A DNA stretch of 64,000 bases, from contig NZ_PPXC01000010.1 in assembly GCF_002909445.1 (NCBI RefSeq), positions 83,235 to 147,234 of the forward strand, given 5' to 3'. Shown piece after piece: positions 17,044 to 26,180 of the stretch (position 1 is its first letter; the number at the start of each line of letters is the position of its first letter). The translations under genes were made by a program, and so were the position numbers. This DNA is from Arthrobacter glacialis. GTDB lineage: Bacteria; Actinomycetota; Actinomycetes; Actinomycetales; Micrococcaceae. The notes under the pieces are model-generated. The model was not told the DNA's origin, ran no database searches, and saw nothing but the letters and a program-made list of their open reading frames with translations.

Positions 17044-18143
17044 TGAATGACCTTCCAACCGCGTTCCGTCAAATCCTGTACCAAATTCACACGTTTGGAC
17101 GGCAGCACTGAAAGCTCCACCATCCCCACCTGCAGCCCGGCAGAGTGGTCCAGGCGAAGATCTTCCACGTTGACACCAATCTCACCGATCTCGGTCAACA
17201 ATTTTGCAATCTGACCGGGCTTGTCATCCACCAGGACCGTCAGCCACGAGTACTGCTGGGGCGGGCCGCCGTGCTTGCCGGGAATCCTGCTCTGGCCCGC
17301 GTTGCCTTCAGCCATGAGCTGCGCCAAATCCAGGCGCGCTCCAGGGGCTGTGGGGGCGCTGAGCGTGCTAATCAGCCGGTCCAAATCGAGCCGGACACCC
17401 TGCATGATCTCCAGCAATTTAGGGGCGTTGGCCCCCAAGATCTGCACCCACAGGGAGGGGTCGCTGGCGGCGATGCGGGTGACATCGCGCAAACCATTGC
17501 CTGCCAGCGACAGCGCATGGGCCGGCGTTTCCGCCAGCCTGCTGGCCACCAGGGAGGACATGATCTGCGGCAAATGCGAAACCAGCGCCACAGCTTCATC
17601 ATGTTCCTCGGGAGAGAAACGGAACACCACCGCGTCAAGGTCGATAGCCAATGAATGGGCCACCTTGACCGCGTGGGCACTGCTCACTTCCGAGGGGCAC
17701 AGCACCCACGGCATCGAGTTGAACAGTTCCCCGCGCGCAGCCACGGGCCCTGAGCGCTCCCGCCCGGCCATGGGGTGGGTGCCCACATAGCGCGACAAGA
17801 GGCCCAAGTCCTCGCCCACCAGGGTGCGGAGTTCAGCCAGCACGGCAAATTTGACGCTTGCAATGTCCACCACGACGGCGGACGGGTACCTTCGCAGGGC
17901 TGCGGCCACCACTGTGGCACTCACGTCCGGCGGAGCAGCCACAACCACCAGCTCAGGGTTCAGTGGCTCCGCGAGCTCAAGGGCGCGCCCGGCACCAATG
18001 TCCACTGCCACTGCTTGCGCTGACGGCGAGGGGTCGCTGAGCACCACATCGACGCCGCGGGCACGCAGCCCCAGGCCAATGCTGGCTCCCAGCAGTCCAC
18101 TGCCAAGAACCAGCACGGGCCCCAATAAGTGCGAAGGATTCAT
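17040..18143 (-). CDS. tyrA: prephenate dehydrogenase
   Basis: NAD(P)-dependent oxidative decarboxylation of prephenate to 4-hydroxyphenylpyruvate in tyrosine synthesis. The N-terminus carries the dinucleotide-binding motif VLGSGLLGASIGLGLRARG; the middle has GTHPMAGRERSGP, a family signature; and a C-terminal ACT domain (from about residue 295, YSWLTVLVDDKPGQIAK) suggests feedback control by tyrosine. The 367-residue length suits an ACT-bearing TyrA. The start at 18143 lies 8 bp after the pseudouridine synthase stop, and its own stop overlaps the cmk start. Confidence 0.94.
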   Translation of the reverse strand: MNPSHLLGPVLVLGSGLLGASIGLGLRARGVDVVLSDPSPSAQAVAVDIGAGRALELAEPLNPELVVVAAPPDVSATVVAAALRRYPSAVVVDIASVKFAVLAELRTLVGEDLGLLSRYVGTHPMAGRERSGPVAARGELFNSMPWVLCPSEVSSAHAVKVAHSLAIDLDAVVFRFSPEEHDEAVALVSHLPQIMSSLVASRLAETPAHALSLAGNGLRDVTRIAASDPSLWVQILGANAPKLLEIMQGVRLDLDRLISTLSAPTAPGARLDLAQLMAEGNAGQSRIPGKHGGPPQQYSWLTVLVDDKPGQIAKLLTEIGEIGVNVEDLRLDHSAGLQVGMVELSVLPSKRVNLVQDLTERGWKVIQ

Positions 18144-18151
18144 GGGTTTGG

Positions 18152-19462
18152 TTACATTCCCACGTCTGCGAGCAGGTAACCCACCTCGTGGCGACCCAAA
18201 ACGCGGACGCTGCCCTGGCGCTGGTCGCCCAGGGCGATGGGGCCGAACTTGACGCGCACCAGGCGCTCCACGGGGTAACCCACGGCGTCAAACATGCGTC
18301 GCACAATGCGGTTTTTGCCGGAGTGCAAAACAACCTCGGCCAACACGTGGCCGGGGGTGGAGTCCACCAGCCGGAAGGAATCCACACGCTGCCAGCCGTC
18401 TTCGAGCTCCACGCCGTCCTTGAGCTGGGCGCCAACACCCTGTGCCATCGGTCCCTTCACCTGGACCAGGTAGGTCTTGGGGATGCCGTACTTGGGGTGG
18501 CTCAAACGGTTGGCGAGTTCGCCGTCGTTCGTCAGGAGCAACAGGCCCTCAGTGGCCGTATCCAAACGGCCCACGTGGAAGAGGCGCTCGGCGGTCTGGC
18601 GCTTCTTGAGGAAGTCGCTGATGCACGGGCGGCCTTCGGGGTCATCCATGGTGGAGACAACGCCCTTGGGCTTGTTGAACACCATGTACACCATCTGGTC
18701 ATTGGTCTGGATGGTCATGCCGTCAACGGTGATGTCAACGGTTGCCGGATCCACGCGCAGGCCCAGCTGGTTTACAGTGACGCCGTCAACCTGGACACGG
18801 CCCTCAAGGATCATGTCCTCGCACAGGCGGCGCGAGGCCACACCTGCCATGGCCATGACCTTTTGCAGGCGCACACCCTCGGCATTGTGAATGTCAATGT
18901 CGTCCGTGGTGGTCAGCGGGCGGCGGTTCTGCTCGGTGGGCCGATTCTTGCTCGAGGTGACGGTGCGGCCGTACTGCTCATTCTTGAACGGGCGTGCGCC
19001 GGTCTGGCTGGGCTTGCGTGCACCGGGCTTGCCGGTGGCCGACTTGGGCCCGCCCAGCTTTGAGCCGCCGGAGCGGAAGCCGCCCTCGCTGGCCGCCTTG
19101 GCCGCATTGGCCGCCCGGTCGGTGTTGTAGCCGGCGGCGCGCAGGGCGCCGGGCTTGAAGCCGCCATCGCTGGAGCCGCCGGACCTGTTGTTGCCGCCGG
19201 AACGGTAGCCGCCATCGCTGGAGCCGCCGGAGCGGTAGCCGCCATCGCTGGAGCCACCCTTGTAACCGCCCTCACTGGAGCCGCCCTTGTAGCCGCCGGA
19301 CTTGAAGCCACCGGATTTGGGTGCGCCGGACTTAAAACCGCCCGACTTGGGGGCGCCAGATTTGAAGCCACCTGATTTGGGGGCGCCTGAGCGCGGATTA
19401 CCTCCACGCGGCTGGTTCTGCCCGGAAGAGTTTCCGGAGCGGTGCGACGGTGTCGGTGTCAT
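18152..19462 (-). CDS. rRNA pseudouridine synthase (RluB/RsuA family) with a repetitive N-terminal tail
   Basis: Isomerises a uridine in rRNA. From about residue 200 an S4 RNA-binding domain (VRLQKVMAMAGVASRRLCED) is followed by the synthase domain with the catalytic Asp in VGRLDTATEGLLLLTNDGE. The first 190 residues are very different: repeats of SGAPKSGGFK, then GGSSDGGYRSG units, rich in Gly, Ser and Lys, probably disordered and basic. Long basic tails are common on actinobacterial homologues but vary in length. The scpB gene ends 36 bp upstream. The symbol rluB would fit by position in this gene order. Confidence 0.92.
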   Translation of the reverse strand: MTPTPSHRSGNSSGQNQPRGGNPRSGAPKSGGFKSGAPKSGGFKSGAPKSGGFKSGGYKGGSSEGGYKGGSSDGGYRSGGSSDGGYRSGGNNRSGGSSDGGFKPGALRAAGYNTDRAANAAKAASEGGFRSGGSKLGGPKSATGKPGARKPSQTGARPFKNEQYGRTVTSSKNRPTEQNRRPLTTTDDIDIHNAEGVRLQKVMAMAGVASRRLCEDMILEGRVQVDGVTVNQLGLRVDPATVDITVDGMTIQTNDQMVYMVFNKPKGVVSTMDDPEGRPCISDFLKKRQTAERLFHVGRLDTATEGLLLLTNDGELANRLSHPKYGIPKTYLVQVKGPMAQGVGAQLKDGVELEDGWQRVDSFRLVDSTPGHVLAEVVLHSGKNRIVRRMFDAVGYPVERLVRVKFGPIALGDQRQGSVRVLGRHEVGYLLADVGM

Positions 19463-19498
19463 GGGAATATCCTTAAAGTACTAAATGTTGTGGTCAAG

Positions 19499-20143
19499 CT
19501 AAAAGTGTGAATCATCGATTTCATGAAGGTTTTCCAGACCGGGCAGGTGCTGTGCAATTTGCGGCAACTGATCCACGCTACCCATCCCCAGCCGTTCTAA
19601 AAAGTACGCCGTGGTGCGGTACAGGAATGCCCCGGACACCTCATCGGTGCCCACTTCCTCAATCAGTCCGCGCTGCGCCAGCGTCCTCACCACGGAGTCC
19701 ACGTTTACGCCTCGAATGGCGGAAACACGGGCCCGCGAAACTGGTTGGCGGTAAGCAATCACCGCCAAAGTCTCCAAGGCCGCCTGCGTGAGCCGGGCTG
19801 TCTGGCCGTCCACAACAAACTGTGACACGATATCGGCGTAAGCAGCTCGTGAATAAACACGCCAACCTCCGGCAAGTTGCCGAAGTTCAAAGCCGCGAAC
19901 CGGTACGGTGTCACCCTTCCTAGTATAGCCGTCGTACTCCCGTGCCAGTTCGTGTAATTGCTCACGTATTGCCGCAGCGGGCAAACCGACCACGGCAGCC
20001 AATGCCTCCTCGGTAACCGGCTCATCCACCACCATGAGCACAGCCTCCAGTGCAGCCCTGACGCCGTGCGCTGTTTCGAGCAGATCCGCAGCCTCTTCGG
20101 GCTGCGCCATGGATGCGTCAACGGTGCTTGAATTCTCGCTCAT
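19499..20143 (-). CDS. scpB: segregation and condensation protein B
   Basis: Winged-helix (kleisin-interacting, kite) subunit of the SMC-ScpAB condensin that compacts and segregates the chromosome. The 214 residues contain LEAVLMVVDEPVTEEALAAV near residue 34 and the hallmark TQAALETLAVIAYRQPVSRA with VNVDSVVRTLAQRGLIEEVG further on. It overlaps the scpA stop by four bases, so the two subunits are probably made in a fixed ratio. Confidence 0.95.
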   Translation of the reverse strand: MSENSSTVDASMAQPEEAADLLETAHGVRAALEAVLMVVDEPVTEEALAAVVGLPAAAIREQLHELAREYDGYTRKGDTVPVRGFELRQLAGGWRVYSRAAYADIVSQFVVDGQTARLTQAALETLAVIAYRQPVSRARVSAIRGVNVDSVVRTLAQRGLIEEVGTDEVSGAFLYRTTAYFLERLGMGSVDQLPQIAQHLPGLENLHEIDDSHF

Positions 20144-21084
20144 GATGCCACCTCCTTGCGTTCGTGTTCAGTTGCTTCAGCGGGGTCACCGTGGGGCGAC
20201 TCCTCATCAAAGTCGCTGTCGGTGGCAAGACTGTGCTGGGCTCCCGCGCTCCACCGCACCAGCAGCTCACCCAGCGGATTGGCCTGTTCAAAGGTGACCA
20301 CCTGGTCCCTGAACAGTTCCAGCAGGGCCAGGAACCGGGCAATGACCACCATGGAGGAGGATGCGTCGGCGCTCAAGGCGGCAAAGGAAAGCTGGGCTCC
20401 GAGCCAGGTGGCTGCGCCGGGATCGCCTTCTTGGGGCATGCCAGCGGTGAGCATGAGCGTCACGATGGCCGCTTGGTCGCGCACACTGACGTGCTGCACG
20501 TGCAGGTGTGCCAGGCCCACTTCGGTGATGGGTGCTTGTTTGGGTTCCATGGCCTTGGCGGCCAGTTGCGCGAACTGTTCGGGGGTGTGCCGCCACACCA
20601 GTTCCGGCAGCAGGGCGGCAAAGTGCGGTTCCAACCCGGCTTGGCGGGGGAAGCGCTGAGCCTCACGGTCAAGTTCGGCGCCCAGCAGGGCGGCAACTTC
20701 CTTGAACGCCTTGTACTGCAAAAGCCGTGCGAACAAGAGGTCACGGGCCTCCAAAAGGGCCAGGTCCTCGTCGTTCTCCACCTCACCGGCGGGCAGCAGC
20801 CGGGCAGCCTTCAAATCCAAAAGGGTCGCAGCCAGGACAAGGAATTCGCTGGCCTCATCCAACGCCCACTCCTGCCCCAATGACTGGAGTGCCTTCAGGT
20901 AGCTGATGAACTCATCCGTGACGGTGGCGATGGCCACGTCGGTGATGTCCAGTTCGTGTTTGGAAATCAGGCCAAGGAGCAAGTCAAAGGGACCGGTGAA
21001 GTTATCCAGCCGGACTTCAAAACGCTTGGGGCTGCTCCCCTGCGTACGTGCCGCGATCCCCGCGGCCTGTGATGGTGAAAGCAA
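20140..21084 (-). CDS. scpA: segregation and condensation protein A
   Basis: Kleisin subunit that bridges the SMC heads. FEVRLDNFTGPFDLLLGLI at residues 22-40 is the family signature, followed by DITDVAIATVTDEFISYL and the C-terminal winged-helix region. The start must be non-standard: the first available start after an in-frame TGA is the TTG at 21084, which begins one base after the parA stop codon and lacks its own ribosome binding site, so translation is likely coupled to parA. Length 314, slightly long for the family because of acidic insertions near the C-terminus. Confidence 0.94.
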   Translation of the reverse strand: MLSPSQAAGIAARTQGSSPKRFEVRLDNFTGPFDLLLGLISKHELDITDVAIATVTDEFISYLKALQSLGQEWALDEASEFLVLAATLLDLKAARLLPAGEVENDEDLALLEARDLLFARLLQYKAFKEVAALLGAELDREAQRFPRQAGLEPHFAALLPELVWRHTPEQFAQLAAKAMEPKQAPITEVGLAHLHVQHVSVRDQAAIVTLMLTAGMPQEGDPGAATWLGAQLSFAALSADASSSMVVIARFLALLELFRDQVVTFEQANPLGELLVRWSAGAQHSLATDSDFDEESPHGDPAEATEHERKEVAS

Positions 21085-21085
21085 G

Positions 21086-21967
21086 TTAGGGCGAGCCGCC
21101 CCGGGCGATCAGTTCCTTGGCCAGCCGGCGGTAGGAGTCGGCGCCCTGATGGTTGGCGGCGTAGGAGGTGATGGGCTCTGCAGCAACGGAGGCGTCGGCA
21201 AACTTGATGGTGCGCTTGATGACCGTTTCAAACACCTTGTCGCCAAACGCTTCCACCAGGCGGGCCAGCACTTCACGCCCATGCAGGGTCCGCGCGTCGT
21301 ACATGGTGGCCAGGACGCCATCAACCTGCAGGCCGGGGTTCAAGCGGTCCTGCACCTTGTCAATGGTTTCCACCAGCAAAGCCACGGCGCGCAGGGCGAA
21401 GAATTCACAGATCAGCGGAATGATCACGCCGTGCGCGGCAGTCAGCGCATTGACCGTCAGCAGGCCAAGGGAGGGCTGGCAGTCGATCAGGACAACGTCG
21501 TAGTCGTCCTCAACCTTGCGCAGGGCACTGGCCAGGACCTGTTCGCGGGCAACCTCGTTGACCAGCTGAACCTCGGCGGCGGAGAGGTCAATGTTGGCGG
21601 GGAGAATGTCAATGTTCTCAACGTCCGTGTGGATGATGGCGTCACGAATGTCCACCTTCCGGTCCATCAAGACGTTGTACACGGTGATGTCGAGCTCGTG
21701 GGGGTTGGTGCCCAAGCCGGCAGACAGCGCGCCCTGCGGGTCAAAGTCCACCAGGAGGACCTTGCGGCCTGCTTCTGCGAGGGCGGCACCAAGGTTGATG
21801 GTCGACGTCGTTTTTCCCACGCCGCCTTTTTGGTTGACCATGGCAATAATGCGTGCCGGGCCATGGGAGGTAAGAACCGGGGGCTCGGGGAATTCCGTCA
21901 AGGGTCGTCCGGTTGGGCCCAGAACGTCCTCGCCCACGAGTGCCGTTGCACCCTGCTCGTTGCTCAC
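21086..21967 (-). CDS. ParA/Soj family chromosome-partitioning ATPase
   Basis: A 293-residue MinD/ParA-type ATPase with the deviant Walker A MVNQKGGVGKTTSTINLG near residue 43, the switch region VDFDPQGALSAGLG near 75, and VLIDCQPSLGLLTVNAL near 155. It starts at a GTG. This is the scpAB-linked paralogue found in many actinobacteria; there is no parB beside it, so it is probably not the main oriC ParA. It leads the parA-scpA-scpB series, one base apart from scpA. Confidence 0.9.
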   Translation of the reverse strand: MSNEQGATALVGEDVLGPTGRPLTEFPEPPVLTSHGPARIIAMVNQKGGVGKTTSTINLGAALAEAGRKVLLVDFDPQGALSAGLGTNPHELDITVYNVLMDRKVDIRDAIIHTDVENIDILPANIDLSAAEVQLVNEVAREQVLASALRKVEDDYDVVLIDCQPSLGLLTVNALTAAHGVIIPLICEFFALRAVALLVETIDKVQDRLNPGLQVDGVLATMYDARTLHGREVLARLVEAFGDKVFETVIKRTIKFADASVAAEPITSYAANHQGADSYRRLAKELIARGGSP

Positions 21968-22038
21968 CTGTCAGTCCACACTTTCGCTGCTTTGCCCTTA
22001 CATCACTTCCAGTGACTAGGTTACCGGGTTGGGCGGGC

Positions 22039-22051
22039 ATGTTTGGAACAT
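22039..22051. promoter_or_regulatory. small inverted repeat in the parA / ABC transporter divergent region
   Basis: ATGTT-TGG-AACAT, flanked by GGGC and GCCC, sits between the divergent parA and ABC ATPase genes. It could be an operator; the evidence is only its symmetry and position. Confidence 0.2.
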
Positions 22052-22134
22052 TTAGCCCGGTTGGGTTTTGAGCCTTGACCCTCAAGTTGAAGCTGAATGT
22101 TGGTGGTGGGGGTGCCAGCCTATACTTCGAAGTG

Positions 22135-22905
22135 ATGAGCAAAGTATCCGATTCCTCCCCCGGCGGTCCCCGCCTCCCCTCCTCTGCCGCCAGCCCTTCC
22201 ACCCCCGCCCAGCGCAAGGATGTGGTGCGGGCAGAGAAGCTGCAGGCCGGCTACAGCGGCAATCCTGTCTGTGGTGTGGTCAGCTTCAGTGTCCACTCGC
22301 ACCAGTCCCTTGCCTTGGTTGGCCCCAATGGCGCGGGCAAATCGACTGTTGTCAAGACCGTGGTGGGCCAGCTGGAGCCCCTCTCCGGCACAACCCTTAT
22401 CAACGGCGCCGAGGTGGATGACAGAACCTTGGACTTCCGCCGTGAAGTGGCCGTGGTGTTTGATGACGATGCCTTCTTCCCCGCCCTCACGGTGGAGGAG
22501 CATCTTGCCATTGTTTCCGCCGGGCACGGGGTGGAGGATGTCGAGGACGTCATCGCCGCCGAGTTGGAGTTCTTTGGCCTCTCGGAGCAGGCTAAGTCGC
22601 GGCCGTACAACCTCTCCTCTGGGCAGCGCCGGCGCATGCTGCTGGCATCGGCCTTTGTGCGGCCCCGCTCCCTGCTGGTTCTGGACGAGCCCGAGCAGCG
22701 CCTGGACACGGCCATGCGGCACAAGCTGGCCACCAGGCTGCGGGCCGAGGTGGATGCCGGCCTGGCTTTGCTGGTGGTCACCCACGATCCGGACTTCCTC
22801 ACCACGGTGGCCACCAAAGCCCTGTTTGTTGCCGACACCATTCATGTCATGACGCCCCAGCGTGCGGCTGCGGCCATCGCCTCCGAGAACCCGTACGCGG
22901 AGTAG
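22135..22905 (+). CDS. ABC transporter ATP-binding protein
   Basis: The ATPase subunit of an ABC exporter-like system. Walker A GPNGAGKST, signature LSSGQRRRMLLA, Walker B LLVLDEPEQ and a switch His in VVTHDPDFL are all present; the usual LDEP-T/N is here LDEPEQR. The frame is open from 22075, but the ATG at 22135 is more likely; TATACT lies only eight bases before it, so the message may be leaderless or nearly so. Seven bases separate it from the large membrane protein, its probable permease partner. Substrate unknown. Confidence 0.88.
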   Translation: MSKVSDSSPGGPRLPSSAASPSTPAQRKDVVRAEKLQAGYSGNPVCGVVSFSVHSHQSLALVGPNGAGKSTVVKTVVGQLEPLSGTTLINGAEVDDRTLDFRREVAVVFDDDAFFPALTVEEHLAIVSAGHGVEDVEDVIAAELEFFGLSEQAKSRPYNLSSGQRRRMLLASAFVRPRSLLVLDEPEQRLDTAMRHKLATRLRAEVDAGLALLVVTHDPDFLTTVATKALFVADTIHVMTPQRAAAAIASENPYAE

Positions 22906-22911
22906 CCACCC

Positions 22912-24588
22912 ATGAGCATACAAACACGTGAGCGCTTCAGTGCCAGGGAAATCCGGCAGTACACCTTCAGGGCCGGGCTGAGCCGCACCCAGGGCGGGCT
23001 GATGGAGCTCATCTCCGAGGTGTACACCTCCATTCTGGGCGGCTTGACACTGCTGGCCATGGCCGGGGCGCTCATTGTTGCCCTGCGCCACAGCCTGGGT
23101 GTGGGCACCGAATCGGCATTGGCGGTAACAGCCGTTGCGCCGGGCTTCCACTCGGTGGCGCTGCTGCAGGCGAGCGCCACTGTGCTGCTGGCCCTGGCTG
23201 CTGCGTTGCTGAGCGTTGAGATGACCATGGGTCCGGTGGCCATGACCTTGCCGCAGACCGCGTGGTGGCTGGGGCTGCCTGTCCGGCGCAGGGGTTTCAT
23301 CCAGCCAGGCTTTCTAAAATCGCTGCTGTGGCCAACCATTGCCGCCATCTTGGTGGTGGTGCCGTTGGCTCTGGGCATGGCGGACCATCCGGCTGCCGGC
23401 AACATCGCCCTGGCGGCACTGTGCGGCGTGGGCCTGGCCTGGCTTCTCCATGGTGTGGCGGGGTGGTGTCAAATCACCAATTCCGGCGCCTGGCTCAAGA
23501 CCGTCATGGGGGCAGTCACCCTGGTGGCGCCACTGACCTTGGTGGCCACGGCACTGTACAACAATGTGGCCGGTTCCGGTGCGGTGACAGCCACCCAGAC
23601 TGCCTGGATGGAGTACCTGCCCACCAGCTGGCCGCTCTTGGTGGCCGACGGCGCACGCTGGCCGCTGCTATTGGTGGCTCTTGCGCTGGGGCTGCTGACC
23701 CTGGTGTATGTGAACCTTGAGCGCATCACCACAGCGCAGCTCAAGGCCAGTGCGGCCGCCGGCGCCTACGCTGCCAGTTCCCTGCTGTCCATGGATGCCA
23801 CTGAGCTCTCACGCTCCCTGAGCACGGGCCCTGCCGTGGGCCGCAGCAAGCTGCGACTCCCCATGGTTTTCAAGAAAGGCTCCGCCACCTCACGCAGCGT
23901 CAAGACGTTGCTAAGCACCCATGCAACCATGGCCCTGCGCTCCCCCAGCACCCTGCTGCGCGTACTGGTGCTCGCCGCCGTCCCCGCGTCACTGGCTGCC
24001 GTTGAGTTTCTGGGCAATGCCATCTTGATAGCCGTGGTGCTTTTCCTGTGCGCCTACTTTGCTGCCACAGCCCTTGGCGCAACCGCTCGTTTTGCCGCGG
24101 GCAATCCGGCTGTCGACGCGCTCATGCCCCTGCCGGCGAAGGTGGTGCGCCGGGTGCACTATGTGCTTCCTGCCGTGGCCATGACGATCTGGGCTGCAGT
24201 GTGCCTTGGCTTGTTGCTGGCCCTGGGAGTGGGTTCACCGGCCCTGCTCATTTTGGCCATCTTTGCGGGTCCGGGGCTGGGGGCCGCCACCTTGCGGGCC
24301 GCCTTCAGGCCTGCACCTGACTGGAACATGCCCGCCGTCGCCTCCCCCACGGGCCCCATCCCCACCGGTGCCATCCGGTCCTTTTTGTCCGGCCCGGACC
24401 TGACCCTCATTGTGTTGCTGCCGGTCCTGATCTGCCTGATCTCCGGCGGCGTGCCCGCCGTAGCGTTCCCGGCCCAGCTGACACTCTCCTACCTGGCCTT
24501 CTTGTGGGGAACGCACGTGCGCAAACCCAAATCAGCCAAGGATGGCGGATTATTTGGCACACCAGCAGCGACAGCAGCTGCGAAGTAA
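22912..24588 (+). CDS. large membrane protein, ABC permease-like (DUF6297-like)
   Basis: A 558-residue protein with about twelve hydrophobic segments in two groups, split by a soluble region around residues 270-340. The N-terminal ARE-IRQYTFRAGLSRTQGG and a segment with VAMTLPQTAWWLGLPVRR resemble DUF6297 proteins, which are encoded next to an ABC ATPase in actinobacteria (from memory). With the gene before it, it likely forms a two-component ABC exporter. A perfect 67-bp palindrome follows its stop and separates it from the convergent dctA. Confidence 0.7.
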   Translation: MSIQTRERFSAREIRQYTFRAGLSRTQGGLMELISEVYTSILGGLTLLAMAGALIVALRHSLGVGTESALAVTAVAPGFHSVALLQASATVLLALAAALLSVEMTMGPVAMTLPQTAWWLGLPVRRRGFIQPGFLKSLLWPTIAAILVVVPLALGMADHPAAGNIALAALCGVGLAWLLHGVAGWCQITNSGAWLKTVMGAVTLVAPLTLVATALYNNVAGSGAVTATQTAWMEYLPTSWPLLVADGARWPLLLVALALGLLTLVYVNLERITTAQLKASAAAGAYAASSLLSMDATELSRSLSTGPAVGRSKLRLPMVFKKGSATSRSVKTLLSTHATMALRSPSTLLRVLVLAAVPASLAAVEFLGNAILIAVVLFLCAYFAATALGATARFAAGNPAVDALMPLPAKVVRRVHYVLPAVAMTIWAAVCLGLLLALGVGSPALLILAIFAGPGLGAATLRAAFRPAPDWNMPAVASPTGPIPTGAIRSFLSGPDLTLIVLLPVLICLISGGVPAVAFPAQLTLSYLAFLWGTHVRKPKSAKDGGLFGTPAATAAAK

Positions 24589-24604
24589 ATCTCCCCCGCG
24601 AAAC

Positions 24605-24671
24605 CACAGCGAACGTACAGCAGGTGACAATGTTTGCGCCAAACATTGTCACCTGCTGTACGTTCGCTGTG
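24605..24671. repeat. 67-bp perfect palindrome between convergent genes
   Basis: Two 32-base arms, starting CACAGCGAACGTACAGCAGG, are exactly complementary around a CGC loop. It sits between the stops of two convergent genes (16 and 12 bp away). With no T-run on either side, a terminator acting both ways is likely but unproven. Confidence 0.9.
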
Positions 24672-24683
24672 CGGCTACGGCAG

Positions 24684-26054
24684 CTACACGCGGGCCGGGA
24701 CCCGCTCTTCACTGGGAGCTGGCAACGTAACGGACGGGCCGCCGTCGTGCCCGGTGCCGTGGCCGTCTTCATCCAGGGACATCTCATCAAAGGGGTCCCG
24801 GCCGGAGAGCACTTCACGGGCCTTGTCCATGTCAATCTCCTTGGTCCACTTGCCGATCAGCAAGGTGGCGACGGCGTTTCCAGTGAAGTTGGTGAGGGCG
24901 CGGCACTCGGACATGAACTTGTCGATGCCGACAATCACTCCCATGCCGTCGAGCAGGACCGGCTTGTGGGCGGCTAGGCCGGCGGCAAGTGTGGCCAACC
25001 CTGCACCGGTCACACCGGCAGCACCCTTGGAGGCGATGACCATGAAGACCAGCAGGCCGATCTGCTCGCCGAGGTTCATGGGCAGGCCCATGGCGGTGGA
25101 GATGAACAGGGCGCTCATGGTCAGGTAGATGGCCGTGCCGTCAAGGTTGAAGGAGTAGCCGGTGGGAACGGTGATGCCAACCACCGGCTTGGACACTCCT
25201 GCATGCTCCATCTTGGCCATCAGGCGCGGCAGGGCTGATTCGGAGGAGGATGTGGCGAAGATCAGCAGGTACTCGCGGGCCAGGTAGCGCATCAAGGCGA
25301 AGATGTTCAGACCGGTGACGAGACGCAACAGGCTGCCAAGGATGACCACGATGAACAGGGCACAGGTCAGGTAGAACGCGCCCATGAGGATGGCCATGGA
25401 GCCAATGGCGGCCCAGCCGGTGGCGCCAACCACGGCGGCAATGGCACCAAAGGCGCCTATCGGGGCAAGCCACATGATCATGGTCATCAGCTTGAACACC
25501 ACTTTTTGGATGTGCTTGACGGCGTTGAGCACCGGTTCCCCGGACTTTCCGAGGGACTGCACGGCGAAACCGACCATGAGCGCCAGCACCAGGGTGGGCA
25601 GCACGGGGATGTCACCCGGGATCATCTCCATCAGGAACTTCACCGTGGAGTTCTCCTCGGCACCGCCGGAAGCTTCGTAAGGCTTCAGGTGCAGGCCGGC
25701 GCCGGGGTGGATGATGTTGCCCACCACCAGGCCGATGCCCAGCGCAACGGTGGACATGGTCATGAAGTACAGCAGCGCCAAGCCGCCCACCTTGCCCACT
25801 GTTGCGGCCTTGGCAATGGAGCCAACACCAATCACCAGGGTGCAAAAAATGATGGGCGCAATGACCATCTTGATCAGCGAGATGAACATGGTCCCCAACG
25901 GCTTGAGGGCCTTGCCGAGTTCGGGGGCCAGCAAGCCGATCGCCGCACCGAAAACCACCGCCGCGATGACTGCGATATACAGCCAATGGGTTTTGTCCAT
26001 CCTGCGGCGCGTAGCCTTGGTGGCTGTGGCGGTCCCTCGTCCTTGAGAGCTCAT
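24684..26054 (-). CDS. dctA: C4-dicarboxylate:cation symporter
   Basis: Sodium- or proton-coupled uptake of succinate, fumarate and malate. The 456-residue protein has the DAACS-family fold: GTMFISLIKMVIAPIIFCTL near residue 53, a serine-rich hairpin FATSSSESALPRLM near 270, and NLDGTAIYLTMSALFI near 300, all signatures of DctA. The following HTGGS-like end region is not seen; instead a tail rich in acidic and small residues. It is divergent from a DcuS/DcuR-type two-component system, with a GlxR/CRP-like site between them, a common arrangement for this carrier. Confidence 0.93.
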   Translation of the reverse strand: MSSQGRGTATATKATRRRMDKTHWLYIAVIAAVVFGAAIGLLAPELGKALKPLGTMFISLIKMVIAPIIFCTLVIGVGSIAKAATVGKVGGLALLYFMTMSTVALGIGLVVGNIIHPGAGLHLKPYEASGGAEENSTVKFLMEMIPGDIPVLPTLVLALMVGFAVQSLGKSGEPVLNAVKHIQKVVFKLMTMIMWLAPIGAFGAIAAVVGATGWAAIGSMAILMGAFYLTCALFIVVILGSLLRLVTGLNIFALMRYLAREYLLIFATSSSESALPRLMAKMEHAGVSKPVVGITVPTGYSFNLDGTAIYLTMSALFISTAMGLPMNLGEQIGLLVFMVIASKGAAGVTGAGLATLAAGLAAHKPVLLDGMGVIVGIDKFMSECRALTNFTGNAVATLLIGKWTKEIDMDKAREVLSGRDPFDEMSLDEDGHGTGHDGGPSVTLPAPSEERVPARV

Positions 26055-26131
26055 GGTGACTCCTTGTGATACTGGTGATTAGCATTGGTGGGTGGGCGTG
26101 CGATCCGCCTCACACAAGATTGCCCGGGAAC

Positions 26132-26145
26132 GTGACTTATCTCAC
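26132..26145. promoter_or_regulatory. GlxR/CRP-type operator between dctA and its sensor kinase
   Basis: GTGACTTATCTCAC fits the GlxR/CRP consensus core GTGANNTANNTCAC exactly. Its position between divergent starts fits catabolite control of the carrier, the sensor, or both. Confidence 0.55.
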
Positions 26146-26180
26146 CGTTGTGTTCATATTGGTCGCACGAAAGGTGAAAC

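Noticed and set aside
19050-19430. Direct repeats on the minus strand
   Set aside because: They are the coding repeats of the pseudouridine synthase tail, not a separate element.
20906-22015. A 369-codon open frame on the plus strand
   Set aside because: It is antisense to parA and scpA, both of which have clear family signatures.
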